The position numbers and the translations under genes were made by a program. The notes under the pieces were generated by a model. It was given only the letters and a program-made list of their open reading frames with translations, ran no database searches and was not told where the DNA came from. Shown piece by piece: positions 12,801 through 23,240 of a stretch of DNA of 64,000 nucleotides. Numbering within the stretch: position 1 is the first letter of the stretch; each line of letters opens with the position of its first letter. Source of the DNA: Diplolepis rosae (Eukaryota > Arthropoda > Insecta > Hymenoptera > Diplolepididae); assembly GCA_030998225.1 (NCBI GenBank), contig JAPYXD010000308.1, positions 4,908,001-4,972,000 on the forward strand, given 5' to 3'.

Positions 12801-12960
12801 AATTTGGAATGATCAATTACTCACCAGTCCGTACCACAATGACTAAATCAAGCCTTAACTGAAAATTATTACAGAGAATGATTACTATTTTGTCAGCGGG
12901 CAATACAGTAACTTCAGCATACTCGAGGTTTTTTTTAATACGTTTTTTCATTTGTGAAGC
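9891..12960. other. no gene recognised; possible promoter-like tracts
   Basis: The DNA is AT-rich. An LTR-like tract at about 11290-11580 ends tggtgtcag, resembling a primer-binding site for only 9 bases. A TATA-like run lies at 11870 with TCAGTC about 37 bp downstream. A short run of TAACG repeats lies near 12618. No protein-coding signal was recognised. Confidence 0.35.
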
Positions 12961-12969
12961 TACTTTTTG

Positions 12970-13480
12970 TAATGATGGTACGTTGAATAGGCATACATCA
13001 TATTGATCACCAAAACTATTGGAGCCTCAATGTCAGGTGCGACATTGTAAATAGCTTCTAATTTGTTCCTATTGCTTTGACCAAATAGTGTGAATTAGTA
13101 CTTTCAGTTGGTGAGTGACATTTTCTTTATTCTAATGAAAGACTTTGACATATCTACATGAGGGAGAATATGCTTTTAATATGATGGCGCAGGTCCTTAT
13201 TATGAAAATATTTTTAAAGCATACCTGAACCACGCCTTCCCCAATAAATGTATCGATAAAGGAGGTCCATTTATGTGGCCAGCAGGATCACCAGATTTAA
13301 CGTCACCTGATTTTAATTTATGGGGCTTTTTTAAGGACGTTGTTTTTTGGAAAAGACTAAGAACAAGAAAGAGCGTGATGATATGTTTTTCTATGTTCTA
13401 TTATAAATTTTGAAAGACGCATTCAGCGTTTCCAACAACTCAATTTGAGCACCTTTTTAACTGAATAGTTCTTAATGATC
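12970..13480 (+). pseudogene. second DD41D-type transposase fragment
   Basis: The + strand translation, shifting frame, contains a piece like NRH..YWSPK near 13000. A stronger C-terminal part follows: DGAGPHYENIFKAYL near 13183, then PDLTSPDFNLWGFFKDVVF near 13296. I count 41 residues between the second and third Asp, as in the intact copy at 7367-8646, but the sequences differ too much to be recent sisters. No start or complete frame remains. Confidence 0.7.
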
Positions 13481-13509
13481 TCTAATAAACCAAGCTACTT
13501 TGTGGGCCC

Positions 13510-13665
13510 TAAGCTCTTGCCTTAACCGACCGGATCAACATTCGAACTTACCTTAACTTCCCTGGTCGTCATTCGATTTTGCCTTAAGCGGCCAGATCGC
13601 CATTTGAACTTACCTTAACCAGCTGGATCAGCATTCGATCTTGTATAGCCGGGCGGATCACCTTT
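13510..13665. repeat. minisatellite, ~33-bp unit, ~5 copies
   Basis: Diverged units of the form ccttaaNcgNccggatcNNc followed by attcgaactta repeat about every 33 bases, alternating slightly between units. The tract directly follows the DD41D fragment and is noncoding. Confidence 0.7.
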
Positions 13666-14170
13666 CCATTTTAAAAAATGAATTTTACCTTAAATAACCC
13701 CTCACATTAATTCCTAAGTTAAATTCGAGGTCACTTCCAGATGCCTTCCTCTAGCTCCTGTGAGTATAACTTCTGTCTGAGATATTTTTTCCTAAATGCC
13801 TTCCTAAAGAAACGATTCAGTGGAAAATTCAAACTGGTACACCCTGTATAAATCATGTTCAAGAAGTATCAGAAAGAACAATTTCTGTCATTTTACTTAT
13901 TATTTTTTAACTATTTTACATTTAAAGATACATAGTAAAACTTACAAAAATTCAAATTTTTAACATTTTACTTGTTTTCTGATTTTTCTAAAGCATTTCA
14001 GTCGATTATGTCGATCATTAGAAGAGGGTATCACTGTATGTGATAATGGAACTCTACTATATCGACCTTATCAACCTATGATTCAGAATTAATGTAACTT
14101 CTCGCAAGACTAGATGGAATTTTTTAATGATAATTATTATGAAATTTTCTGTGAAAAAAGGAACTCTTCC

Positions 14171-14242
14171 ACTCCGCTGGGAATCGAGCTCAGGTCCTTT
14201 CGATTGCCGGTCGAATGCTCTGTCATCTGACCTACGGAGGTT
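14171..14242 (-). repeat. tRNA-like segment of SINE (reverse copy)
   Basis: On the minus strand this reads a tRNA-like box A (gctcagatgacagagc), an anticodon-like arm and box B (gctcgattccc). It is one arm of the head-to-head pair and not a functional tRNA gene. Confidence 0.65.
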
Positions 14243-14289
14243 CAACAACTTTTCTCACAGAAACTTGTTAACGCCAATCTTGACTAATA

Positions 14290-14355
14290 TGGCTCAGATG
14301 ACAGAGCATTCGACCGGCAATCGAAAGGACCTGGGCTCGATACCCAGCGGAATGG
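14290..14355 (+). repeat. tRNA-like segment of SINE (middle copy)
   Basis: The box A-like gctcagatgacagagc, the stem tcgaccggcaatcga and the box B-like gggctcgataccc are present. The 5' acceptor side is replaced by actaatatg, so the cloverleaf is incomplete. Confidence 0.65.
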
Positions 14356-14612
14356 AAACGTTCCTTTTTTCGCAAAAAATTTGATAATAATTATGATTAA
14401 AAAATTCCATCTAGTCTTGCGAGACGTTACATTAATTCTGAATCATAGGTTGATAAGGTCGATATAGTAGAGTTCCGTTATCACATGCAGTGATACACTC
14501 TTCTAATGATCGACATAATTGACTGAAATGATTTAGAAAAATCAGAAAATAGTTCCCGGTTTATCTGTAGCCAAGATTGGCGTTAACAAGTTTCTGTGAG
14601 AAAAGTTGTGGA

Positions 14613-14693
14613 ACCTCCGTAGCTCAGATGACAGAGCATTCGACCGGCAATCGAAAGGACCTGGGCTCGATACCCAGCGGAGTGGAAACGTTC
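14613..14693 (+). repeat. tRNA-like segment of SINE (best copy)
   Basis: Acceptor-like cctccg pairs with cggag. A D-arm-like agctcagatgacagagc, an anticodon stem ttcga/tcgaa with loop ccggcaa, and a T-arm ctggg-ctcgata-cccag follow. The loop would give a GGC (Ala) anticodon, but position 33 is C and the T loop is non-standard, so it is better read as a tRNA-derived SINE head than as a tRNA gene. Confidence 0.6.
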
Positions 14694-14758
14694 CTTTTTT
14701 CACAGAAAATTTCATAACATTTTACTTGTTTTAATTTTCCTTCTTCAATTTCTTTTAG

Positions 14759-15680
14759 GATAGAGTGAAACAAGCTTTAAAACAACAACAAATAGAAGAG
14801 TCACAGGGTCATCGACGAAAACGAAAGTCACCCGGGATTGAAAAAGAACATAAGTTTTTTCCTGAACTTGAAATTGAAGAAAAAGGGAAAGGTGGAAACG
14901 AAAATCAAACTGAAAAGTCAAAATATAAGAAAAAATCTTTACCTCCTCCAATAGACTTTGTTCAGCTTTTGAAACTTGCAGAGAAAAAGCAACATGAACC
15001 AGTAGTAATAGAAGTGAAACCCAAAAATGAAGAGCCTGAAAGATTGTTAACAAAAAAGCAGATGAAAGAATTTTCGAAGGAAAAGCAATGGCGCAATAAA
15101 AAAGAAGATCGATTACGAAACTTCGAAAATGCGCGCAGTAGTAGCCCTATCGCTGTTGATGACAATAAATATAATAAGCAAATAAATCATAAAACACTAG
15201 TCATCAATGATCCTAAAAAGTTAATCAATGAAAAACAGCTTCAATCAAAATTAACAAACGCAGTTACCAATAAGAAAAACGTTGTTCGATCATCAGAAAA
15301 AACTAGCCTTGCTTCTGAGGCTACAAATCAAAAAACGTTAAATAAAGAAGCATTATCCGAAGAACGTAGGAAACTTTATATAGAAAGAAAAAAGCTGGAA
15401 GAAATGCGACGCAGCATTATAGAAGAAAAAAGAAAGTTAACTGAAATTAGACAAGAACAAAAATTAGAACAGAAATTTTCAAATATGTCGAATAAAGTTT
15501 CTAACAAGAGTCTCAGTGAAAATACCAGAGCATCTTCAAAGGAAGCTAGTATAAAATGTGCTGCTTTGTCGACACTGAGTCATCGAAGGTCACGGATGTT
15601 TTCTGATGAAGATCTCAAGTCTTTAAAGGATAAAAAAAAACTGACAAAGAATAAAAAACAATTGTGCATCCATTCTAAAC
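14759..15680 (+). CDS. spt2: spt2 (SPTY2D1-like) internal exon, central region
   Basis: This is an exon of an SPT2-family histone-chaperone-like chromatin protein, which in the known family binds H3-H4 and acts in the nucleus during transcription. Reading starts GAT AGA GTG AAA at 14759, right after a pyrimidine-rich acceptor ending tcttttag at 14758. It ends at 15680 before the donor GTAAGT, leaving one base of a split codon. The ~307 residues are very rich in Lys, Glu and Arg. They contain the typical SPT2 segment with DFVQLLKLAEKKQHEP followed by LLTKKQMKEFSKEKQ, then a long basic/acidic stretch likely to be coiled coil. There are no internal stops. The family N-terminus is missing and must lie in exons upstream. 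The next exon is 29.5 kb downstream. The call depends mainly on the joined C-terminal exons. Confidence 0.88.
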
Positions 15681-16056
15681 GTAAGTATTATTTCAATTTT
15701 ATTGTCATTACTTCAGTACGTTGAAAAATATATATTAGTATTATATTATATATTAAAATCGTTGAAAAAATCGTGTCATATTTTTGAAACTGATTGCAAT
15801 TGTAATTTTAAAAAGCTTTCAGGAACGTCAATTTTTTAAAATTTTAATTGATATTTGGTTTAGTAAATTTTATTATTTGAATAAACATTATGTGAAGATT
15901 CAAGGGATTAGTTGATATTCAAAAGAAAAAGTGTTTTAGGTCTCAAACAAATTTTCTGAGTACCCACAAATATAAAAAGAAAATCTGTGAAATCAAACTA
16001 AAAGCTATTAACATAAACGAGAAATTCTTCGTTTTTGTTGTGCATATTTATTAAAC

Positions 16057-16254
16057 TTGTGCCTCCGGAGGGCTTGCCTGTTGGATCCAACTAACTCTCA
16101 GTTCCTTTTCTCATGCCTCTTTTCGTTTTTCCTTTCTTCCTATTTCCTTTGTCCCCCTCTTCTCGATCACTCAACCAATTGATATTGGATATTACAATAT
16201 TTATTTATAAACCTTCATGCTAGCTCCTTCATTTATCCTTCAATTAATAATATG
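16057..16254 (+). other. pyrimidine-rich tract before the LINE, possible 5' UTR
   Basis: This GC-richer, C/T-rich sequence differs from the surrounding intron and resembles the composition of the LINE. Either the LINE starts here at about 16057, or it starts at 16255 after the 13-mer aattaataatatg that recurs at its 3' end. Confidence 0.4.
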
Positions 16255-16469
16255 GTTTTATGGAAAACCAACCAAATGCATGGACGAGAATTCAGACAAC
16301 CCTGCTGCTGACTCCGGTATTGAGGATTTCTATAAATTTCTATATCAGATCAAGTTTAAATCTTCTAAATCTTCGAAATCTTCTAACTCTAAACGTTTAC
16401 CTAAGTCCATAAAGGCCAGGTAGGTGTTTTTTACGAAAATTAAGGCCTGTAAGGCCATAGTTGCCCATC

Positions 16470-18146
16470 ATGGCGCAACTAGAAAAATCTTGCCATGACG
16501 AATTCATGGACTCAGCTCCTTCTTCTCCCCCTATGGACACTGAAATTATTAGACAAACCCTATCTAATTTCAGTGAAGAAACAGGCTTACTTACCCAAAT
16601 CCCTATAGACTCAATTCTAATATCCAATGATCCTAACCTAAATGCCAATCCTAACCTTGAAACTGCAAGTAGGAAAAGAGGTGCTTCGGACACAACTGAT
16701 CACTCTATCTTAAAACCCACCAAATTTCCTAACACTGGGGAAGCCTCTAAGGACCCCACTCATGATAACCTCTTAAATAACCGATATTCGATTCATAACA
16801 AAGGACCTTACATCGTCTTTGTACAGTCCACTACAGGTGACACAAGTAAGCATGCTCTATCAATGGGGAAAATTCTCCATACAGCCTTTCCTGGTCTCAT
16901 TAAACGCATTGAGAAATCTGACCGCACAAGAATTTCAGTAGAATGCTTTGATGGAAAATCGGCTAACAGAATTGTCTCTTCCAGAGTCTCTCTTGAAAAA
17001 TTCAATTTGGAAGCTTTTATTCCCAATTTTCAAGTTTCTCGCGAAGGTATTATCCGCAACATCCCACTCGACATTTCGGTGGAAGATGTTATAAGATTTT
17101 CGTCAACCAACCTAAAATGCCCTATTATAGATGCAAGACGTTTTATTCATAAAAACGAAAGAAGAGAAAAAATTCCCTCTACAACAATTCAGATCAAATT
17201 CGAAGGACAGGAGGTCCCAGAATTTTTAGACTTATTCCATATGCGAATTACGGTAGACCCTTACATCACCCAGCCTAAGGTATGCTTCTCTTGTTTTAGA
17301 TTTGGTCACGTAGCAAATCAGTGTAAAAATCCTCGGTGTCGATTTTGCGGGTCGTCACCTCATGCGGAAGGATATCTATGTCCTCAAACTAACGGACCTC
17401 ACACCTGTTTAAACTGCAAAGGTCCTCATCTCGTCTCGGACAAAAATTGCCCAGCTTTCAAAAATCAGTCTACCATTAGGAAGATAGCAGCATATAGGAA
17501 TATCCCTATCAAGGAAGCTTCCCAACTATTCCATCAGGAAAAGAAACGATCAGAAACCGGAAATATTCCATTCGAACCCAATTTTCTCTTCAATAAGAAG
17601 AATAACGTTCAGAAACATGCAACTCAGAGCACTCCCAAATTTAATTATTCAAATTTTCCCAGTTTGGGGGAGGTTGACCTTGATTCTCCATTGGGAAACT
17701 CTGACTCATCAAGTGCCCCCTCATATGCCGGTGTAGTGTTTTCTAAACCCAAATCCCCCCAGAAATCTCCTCATAAACAGAGCCACAATAAAAACTCTCA
17801 CACAACGCAAAGAGTTCGTCAGCAACTAAATCTCTCTCCCCGAGGACTTCAATCACAACTAACAAATTCAGCATCACAAAAAATAACCTCCAACACCACT
17901 CCTCACTCCCATGTGGGGAACTTAAAATTTAACCCTTACCCCACAACCAATTCAAATCAAGATTATACTCAACTCCCATTCTCCAAGAATCCTACAACTT
18001 CTCCCCTTCCTTCCCATGATAATCGGGACACCTTGAACCCTCAATTAGCTCAGTCCTTCTCGCAGATAATGTCAATGATGATGCATCTATTGAACCAGCT
18101 TACCCCACTGTTGTCTATGGTTAACCAATACAACTGTGTAGATTAA
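16470..18146 (+). CDS. LINE ORF1 (gag-like, three zinc knuckles)
   Basis: The open frame is about 558 codons from ATG at 16470, giving MAQLEKSCHDEF, to TAG at 18144-18146. An N-terminal low-complexity half is followed by a region like the RNA-binding part of insect LINE gag proteins. Three CCHC-type knuckles follow: CFSCFRFGHVANQC near 17285, CRFCGSSPHAEGYLC near 17338, and CLNCKGPHLVSDKNC near 17407. The C-terminal 200 residues are rich in Ser, Pro and Asn. ORF1 proteins bind element RNA and help target-primed reverse transcription. It is intact here although ORF2 is not. Confidence 0.88.
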   Translation: MAQLEKSCHDEFMDSAPSSPPMDTEIIRQTLSNFSEETGLLTQIPIDSILISNDPNLNANPNLETASRKRGASDTTDHSILKPTKFPNTGEASKDPTHDNLLNNRYSIHNKGPYIVFVQSTTGDTSKHALSMGKILHTAFPGLIKRIEKSDRTRISVECFDGKSANRIVSSRVSLEKFNLEAFIPNFQVSREGIIRNIPLDISVEDVIRFSSTNLKCPIIDARRFIHKNERREKIPSTTIQIKFEGQEVPEFLDLFHMRITVDPYITQPKVCFSCFRFGHVANQCKNPRCRFCGSSPHAEGYLCPQTNGPHTCLNCKGPHLVSDKNCPAFKNQSTIRKIAAYRNIPIKEASQLFHQEKKRSETGNIPFEPNFLFNKKNNVQKHATQSTPKFNYSNFPSLGEVDLDSPLGNSDSSSAPSYAGVVFSKPKSPQKSPHKQSHNKNSHTTQRVRQQLNLSPRGLQSQLTNSASQKITSNTTPHSHVGNLKFNPYPTTNSNQDYTQLPFSKNPTTSPLPSHDNRDTLNPQLAQSFSQIMSMMMHLLNQLTPLLSMVNQYNCVD

Positions 18147-18273
18147 ACTATCATTCCTACTCCAATATCAACCGATTCCTTATGATCCTCATTTCGGCGA
18201 CCTTATTCTGCCCTACACGTCTCACATCTTACATCTTCACGTACATTCTCATTGAAATCTTTATCCCTTTATT

Positions 18274-21200
18274 ATGGCAAGAGGAAAGCCTTTAAATATT
18301 TTGCAGTGGAATAGTCGAGGCATCAGCAATAAAAAGGGCTCTCTGGAAAAAATGTCCAATAACTACGATATAATATTGTTAAATGAAACCTGGCTAAAAC
18401 CTCATTCAAAATTCTACCTCCGCAACTTTAACATTATTAGGAATGACAGACCGTCACGTCCTGGTGGAGGTTTACTAACCGCACTAAGGAACGATATTCC
18501 CTTTAAACAAATTGAATTGGGTACAAACATCGATGATAAACTGAAAATTCTGGCTATGGCTATTCCCACGGAATTTGGTCAAATTCTGATTGTTAACATC
18601 TATAAGAATCCTCGCACATCAACCCATGATCTAGATTGGACTCACTTTATGGACTCGCTTTCAACCTTTTCCCACGTTTTCATTGGGGGAGATTTTAATT
18701 CTCACCATCATTCTTGGGGCTGCGAACACACCTGTACATCAGGCATCGCTCTTTATGATGCTATTCTAAATTCGAATTTTAATCTTTTAAACGACGGCAG
18801 TCCCACGCTAATTTTTCGTCCAGGTCAATTGAAGTCAGCAATTGACCTTACATTGGTTTCTTCCAATTTGAAACCACTGTCAACCTGGTCAACCTTGATC
18901 GATCGAATGGGTAGCGACCATTCTCCCATATCTGTTAAAATTGAGATTCCATTTATATCTTATCAATTCTTCTCTCATAAATACAATCTAAATAGAGTGG
19001 ATTGGAAAATCTTTAAGAACACACTTTTAGATATCCATAAGTGTGATAATCTTCCTCGCTTATCTAATCCCGTGGAGATTTTAGATTCTTATCGTAAATT
19101 TGTGCAGGACATTGATGATGCTCTTCATAGGGCGGATCCCAGGATTGACAGGAAGCCACCGAGAGGAGGACTATTTCTGTCCTCCCCCCATGGTGGAATA
19201 AGGAGTGTGACAGGATTGTCAGGATAAGACTAGCCAAACTAAAACGCTATTTAGCCAACTCAAGCTATGAAAATTTTATAGAGTATCAAAAATGTAACGC
19301 TCAGACAACTAAAAGACTTAAGACCATCAAACGCTTAAATTTTAAGTCTTTTTGCGAAACTCTTTCACCCAGTTCCCCTCTCATAAACATTTGGAATAAG
19401 GTTCAGGGATTCCGACACAGAATGCTTAATCCCCCTTCAATCACAACATGCCCTCTTAACCAGGAGGTCTTGGAGGATATGGACACTTACATACATAATT
19501 TTCTAGAGATGGCTAACGATTTCTCTGGATTGGATACTACTTCTCTCTCAGAAGTCTTTTCTAACGATTCTCACATTCCTCTCGAACACACACCGCCTAC
19601 TACACCTACCTCGGACCCTGTTCACGATATTTTTTATCCCCCCTTTACTCTGAACGAATTGAAATCTGCCTTATGTGATGTCAAACCCAGGTCTTCCCCG
19701 GGCCTGGATAAGGTTAGTTTCGAAGTTATACTCCATCTCCCAGAACCCTCTCTGAATCTTCTACTCCAAATTTTGAATGCCATTTATGATGGTCAGCTCT
19801 TTCCCGATTCTTGGAAAAATTTCCTCATATTTCTCCTACCCAAAACTACCCGGAGGAAATTCAGACCTATTGCTCTAGCATCTTGTTTCCTGAAAATCTT
19901 AGAAAGACTCACCCTGTCAAGACTAAACCATTGGGCTGAGAACAATAATATTCTCTCCCCATTCCAGTACGGCTTTAGAAAGAATAGATCGTGTGCAGAC
20001 AACTTGGGTATCCTCTCATCTGAACTGCACCTATCTCTAGCAACCAACCGCTTTACGGCAGCCCTTTTTATGGATGTAAATGCAGCATATGATAATGTCA
20101 TTCCTTCCATACTTGTCCAAGACCTTTTACAACTTAGTTTACCTGTAAAAATCTGTAAATTTATTCACAGCCTAATAAAGGAACGACATATTTTCTTTAA
20201 AATTAACGGTCATAACAAAGGCCCCTACCATTTGAAAAAAGGTCTTCCACAAGGCTGCATCCTTAGTCCTATACTATATGCTATATACACACGTAAAGCA
20301 TACTCTACACTCCTGTCGGGCTGCAAAATCCTGGAATTTGCTGACGACATAGTTATTTACTCTTCAGGCGATAACATAGAGGAATGTATAGGCACTCTTC
20401 AAAAAAACCTGACCAATCTAAACGTATATTTTAATCAAAGAGGTCTTTCTTTCTCCCCATTAAAATCTAAACTGATAGTCTTCCCAGTACCAATCAATAA
20501 CTTATCGGACAACCTGTTTATCAACATAGATAACCAGTTCATACACCCATCAGAGGACACCAAATTCCTGGGCCTACACTTTCACTGCACTTTGTCCTGG
20601 GACACACACTTTCGTAATCTGATTACTCGAGGCCAACAAATCCTTAACATAATAAGATACCTATGTGGCACATGGTGGGGATCCCACCCCGTATTTTGTT
20701 ATTATTGTTCCGTTCCCTGGCACGTAGCTTATTGGAGTATGGCTGCCATGCCCTATCTATTTTTAAAGAAGATAAATTTTTCACCAAACTCACTAAACTA
20801 CACAATAAATTTCTACGGACCATTTTGGGCTTTAGAATTTCCACTCCTATAGTGGCTATGCAAGCGGAATTGGGGGAGTTACCCCTCATAGATAGATTCC
20901 AATTACTATCTGATAAATTTCTAATTAGATGTTTTTGTGTCTCGAATCACCCAATTTTCAAAAACTTAGATCAACTTCACTACCTAACTAAATACAACCT
21001 AACACAGCACAACCTAGACAAGGGATTTCTTTTACTTAGATCCTTCTCAAAACTGAGGGGTTTCCGCAATAAGGTACTTAGCTCATCTACTCCGTTATAT
21101 TACCTCTGTCCTTATAGATCAAAATTTTTCCAACCTGCAATTGATCTGTCCTCTGGGTTTATTTTTCAAAATAGTAAATCTCCTAACTTTACATTTAATA

Positions 21201-22115
21201 ACTTTATTACTGGAAATTTTGCTAACCATGTCCTCTTTTTCACAGACGGATCTAAACAATCAGACTCTTGGGTGGGAGCGGCACTATACTCCCCCCACTT
21301 GAATATTCAACTCCAATTTAAACTATCTGAGTATACTTCTATTTACTCCGCAATAGCAATATAGCAATAGGAGAAGCAATACAACATATTTTGGATCACA
21401 ACATCCCTCATTCATTGATCTGCTCTGACTCTAAGAGTGTCTTGGAGACTGCCAGTGGATCTAATCCATCCCCTAACATCTCGCATTTAATCTTTAAAAT
21501 TCGTAACCTCCTATTTTTGGCAAATCAAAATAACCTCGATGTCTCATTAATTTGGATTCCTGGACACGTTGGAGTGGATGGAAATGAAATTGTGGACGTC
21601 CTCGCTAAAAATGCTGCTACTGATGGTCAAATATTGGATCTCCCTCTTACACACACAGATATTTGGGTTTCATCCCACTTGCTCCAATGCAATTCCACCA
21701 TAAGGGGGTGGGTTAATGTGTCTGAGACCAGGAATGTTGGTCAGTATTATTTCAAGAATTTTTCTACCCAAATAAAGTAAAAAAACCGTGGTTTTCCAAA
21801 ACAAAATTGAGTAGAGACTTTGTAGTCACTATCTCCAGGCTACGAACTAATCACTATAGCCTAGCAGCCAGTTTGGCCAGGAAAAACTTCATTGAGTCTG
21901 ACGAGTGTCCCCATTGTGGATTTCCTGGTGAGGACATCAATCATGTTCTGTGGGCCTGCCCTAAATATTATGATTCCCGAAAAACTTTGGAGGCTTCTTT
22001 GATTAAACTTAAATGTTTCCCTCCTTTTTCTATAGAACCCTTCCTATCAAATCCTACAAGTAAACCTGTCTACTTAATTTTTAAATTTTTGAAAGAAAAT
22101 AACTTATTCATATAG
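18274..22115 (+). pseudogene. LINE ORF2: endonuclease, RT, RNase H, frameshifted
   Basis: ATG at 18274 opens an APE-type endonuclease with LQWNSRGI, NETWL, GGDFNSHH near 18690 and SDHSPI near 18913. A frameshift near 19180 moves to the RT frame: SPGLDKV near 19690, FRPIALASCFLKILE, GFRKNRSC, GLPQGCILSP near 20245 and the catalytic FADDIVIY near 20337. Another shift lies near 20680. RNase H follows (FFTDGSKQ near 21236, CSDSKSVLE near 21421, WIPGHVGVDGNE near 21550), interrupted near 21365 by what looks like an 8-bp tandem duplication. A further shift near 21778 leads to the terminal motif CPHCGFPGEDINHVLWACP. The element is not active. Confidence 0.9.
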
Positions 22116-22409
22116 CTTCTTTTCAAATTCATGTGTGAATGCGTTAATTGAGTTAAACTTTAAACACTTTATTAATTCCTTCTCTGAAGGATTCACCTGC
22201 CTGGCCCGACGGCGTTAAATTCAAAAAACGTATATGGACATCCTTTTCACCAAAAGTGAAAAGTCAATCAATTCAGAAACTCCACCATTAATGGACATGG
22301 CCAGATAGGTCGCATTTCTCAGCAAGGAGACTGTATTTTCTCCTGACCTAGGCTAAACCCCCCTCCCTGCCTTGGCTCGGAGCGAAAGAAGAAGAAGAAG
22401 AAGAATTAA

Positions 22410-22985
22410 TAATATGTGGTTTTGCATGTTATTTCGGTGGAACTTAATATTCTATTTAACCATATAAATATCTTACAAGATAAAGCTGAATTGTTGGGAT
22501 CTCGATGAAAGGAAAAGAATTTATTGAACGAAAATGTGAAAAATTCCTACCGCAATCGCGAAAACGATCTGGTCAAATTTTTTTCTGACAAAGACGGTCT
22601 TTTTTTTAACGACGTAAATAAATTGATGAAAGCTGTCAGACATAATCACATAGCCAGCTAATGGCGTTTATTCATAGATTCAAATAAGACTAGTCTGAAA
22701 GAAATTCTTCTGTATAATGGTAATGACACTGTTGGTCAATCTGTTCAGACTTTAAAGTGACTGCTATTCTGTTAGGACCGCAGACAGGATACTTGTTTGC
22801 TCCTTATGTTATTGGGACAGCTGAGCTAGAAACAAACATTACACTGTCAAGGTTTGGTCCGAACGCGACTCGTTTGAACTAGGGCAAAGAAACGTCGCTG
22901 AAGACCCTCTGGTAGACACTAAACATGTTATTCTGCCGCCTCTACATATGAAACTCGAGATAGTTACAAATTTCATAACAAATTT
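22410..22985 (+). pseudogene. unnamed transposon-like protein family, decayed copy A
   Basis: The frame DKAELLGSR, stop, then SYRNRENDLVKFFSDKDGL runs on through EWRLFIDSNK-like text with a stop for Glu near 22661, then SLKEILLYNGN near 22697. It shifts to LKVTAILLGPQTGY near 22752, then RNKHYTVKVWSERDSFELGQ and VILPPLHMKLEIVTNF near 22930-22980. These match, in order, blocks of copy B at 27600-28140 (NSFSREYDLVYC, EWRLFIDFF, RGDLKIVTILLRQQSGF, RKNHYKKQKWPE). I recognise the pattern from uncharacterised multi-copy insect proteins but know no function. The 3' end of the LINE sits immediately upstream. Confidence 0.65.
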
Positions 22986-23240
22986 TAATTGCAAATTAAA
23001 CTAGACGTGTTAGCAACAAACAGAAGCAAGATTCGTGTTCAGCATTGGAAAGTATTTCGGAAATGATATGTCGCATTCAGCGAGGACATAGGTCATTTTT
23101 TTTTATCAGTGTAATTAGAAATTGAATAATAGGTCAGCAAGAAGTGGTCGTGTTGCTGAGCTCAATGGAGTTTTCAGCACTAACTTTATTTTTTCGGTTT
23201 TTTACTAATTTTTTTGAATTTTTAATTACTATTATTTTTA
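22981..23240. repeat. 260-bp block shared with 28784-29040
   Basis: Nearly collinear with 28784-29040. Both contain gcattcagcgaggacatagg and aagaagtggtcgtgttgctg and end attactattattt. Each follows a copy of the unnamed protein family, so it may be the 3' flank of a mobile unit carrying that gene. Confidence 0.75.

Larger units (their letters stand above)
13979..14714. mobile_element. composite tRNA-like SINE, inverted pair plus third copy, 18-bp direct repeats
   Basis: Arms 13979-14250 and about 14285-14550 form a long inverted repeat, and each arm contains a tRNA-like segment. A third, partial copy at about 14570-14714 is in direct orientation to the second arm. The whole unit is bracketed by the exact 18-mer taacattttacttgtttt at 13961-13978 and 14715-14732, which looks like a target-site duplication. 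The spt2 acceptor follows 26 bp later. Confidence 0.8.
16255..22402 (+). mobile_element. I-type LINE, near full length, decayed
   Basis: This non-LTR retrotransposon carries ORF1 with zinc knuckles and ORF2 with endonuclease, reverse transcriptase, RNase H and a C-terminal zinc motif. It ends in a GAA-rich tail at about 22383-22402. The 13-mer aattaataatatg at 16242-16254 recurs at 22403-22415 and may be the target duplication. The RNase H domain points to the I group rather than plain Jockey or R1. At least four frameshifts disrupt ORF2. Confidence 0.88.

Noticed and set aside
14171..14693. tRNA genes (Ala-like anticodon loops)
   Set aside because: The segments lack a canonical T loop and U33, one is truncated, they repeat in inverted and direct copies with shared tails and an 18-bp flanking duplication, and a relative at 36058-36121 lacks the anticodon arm. 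A SINE head fits better.
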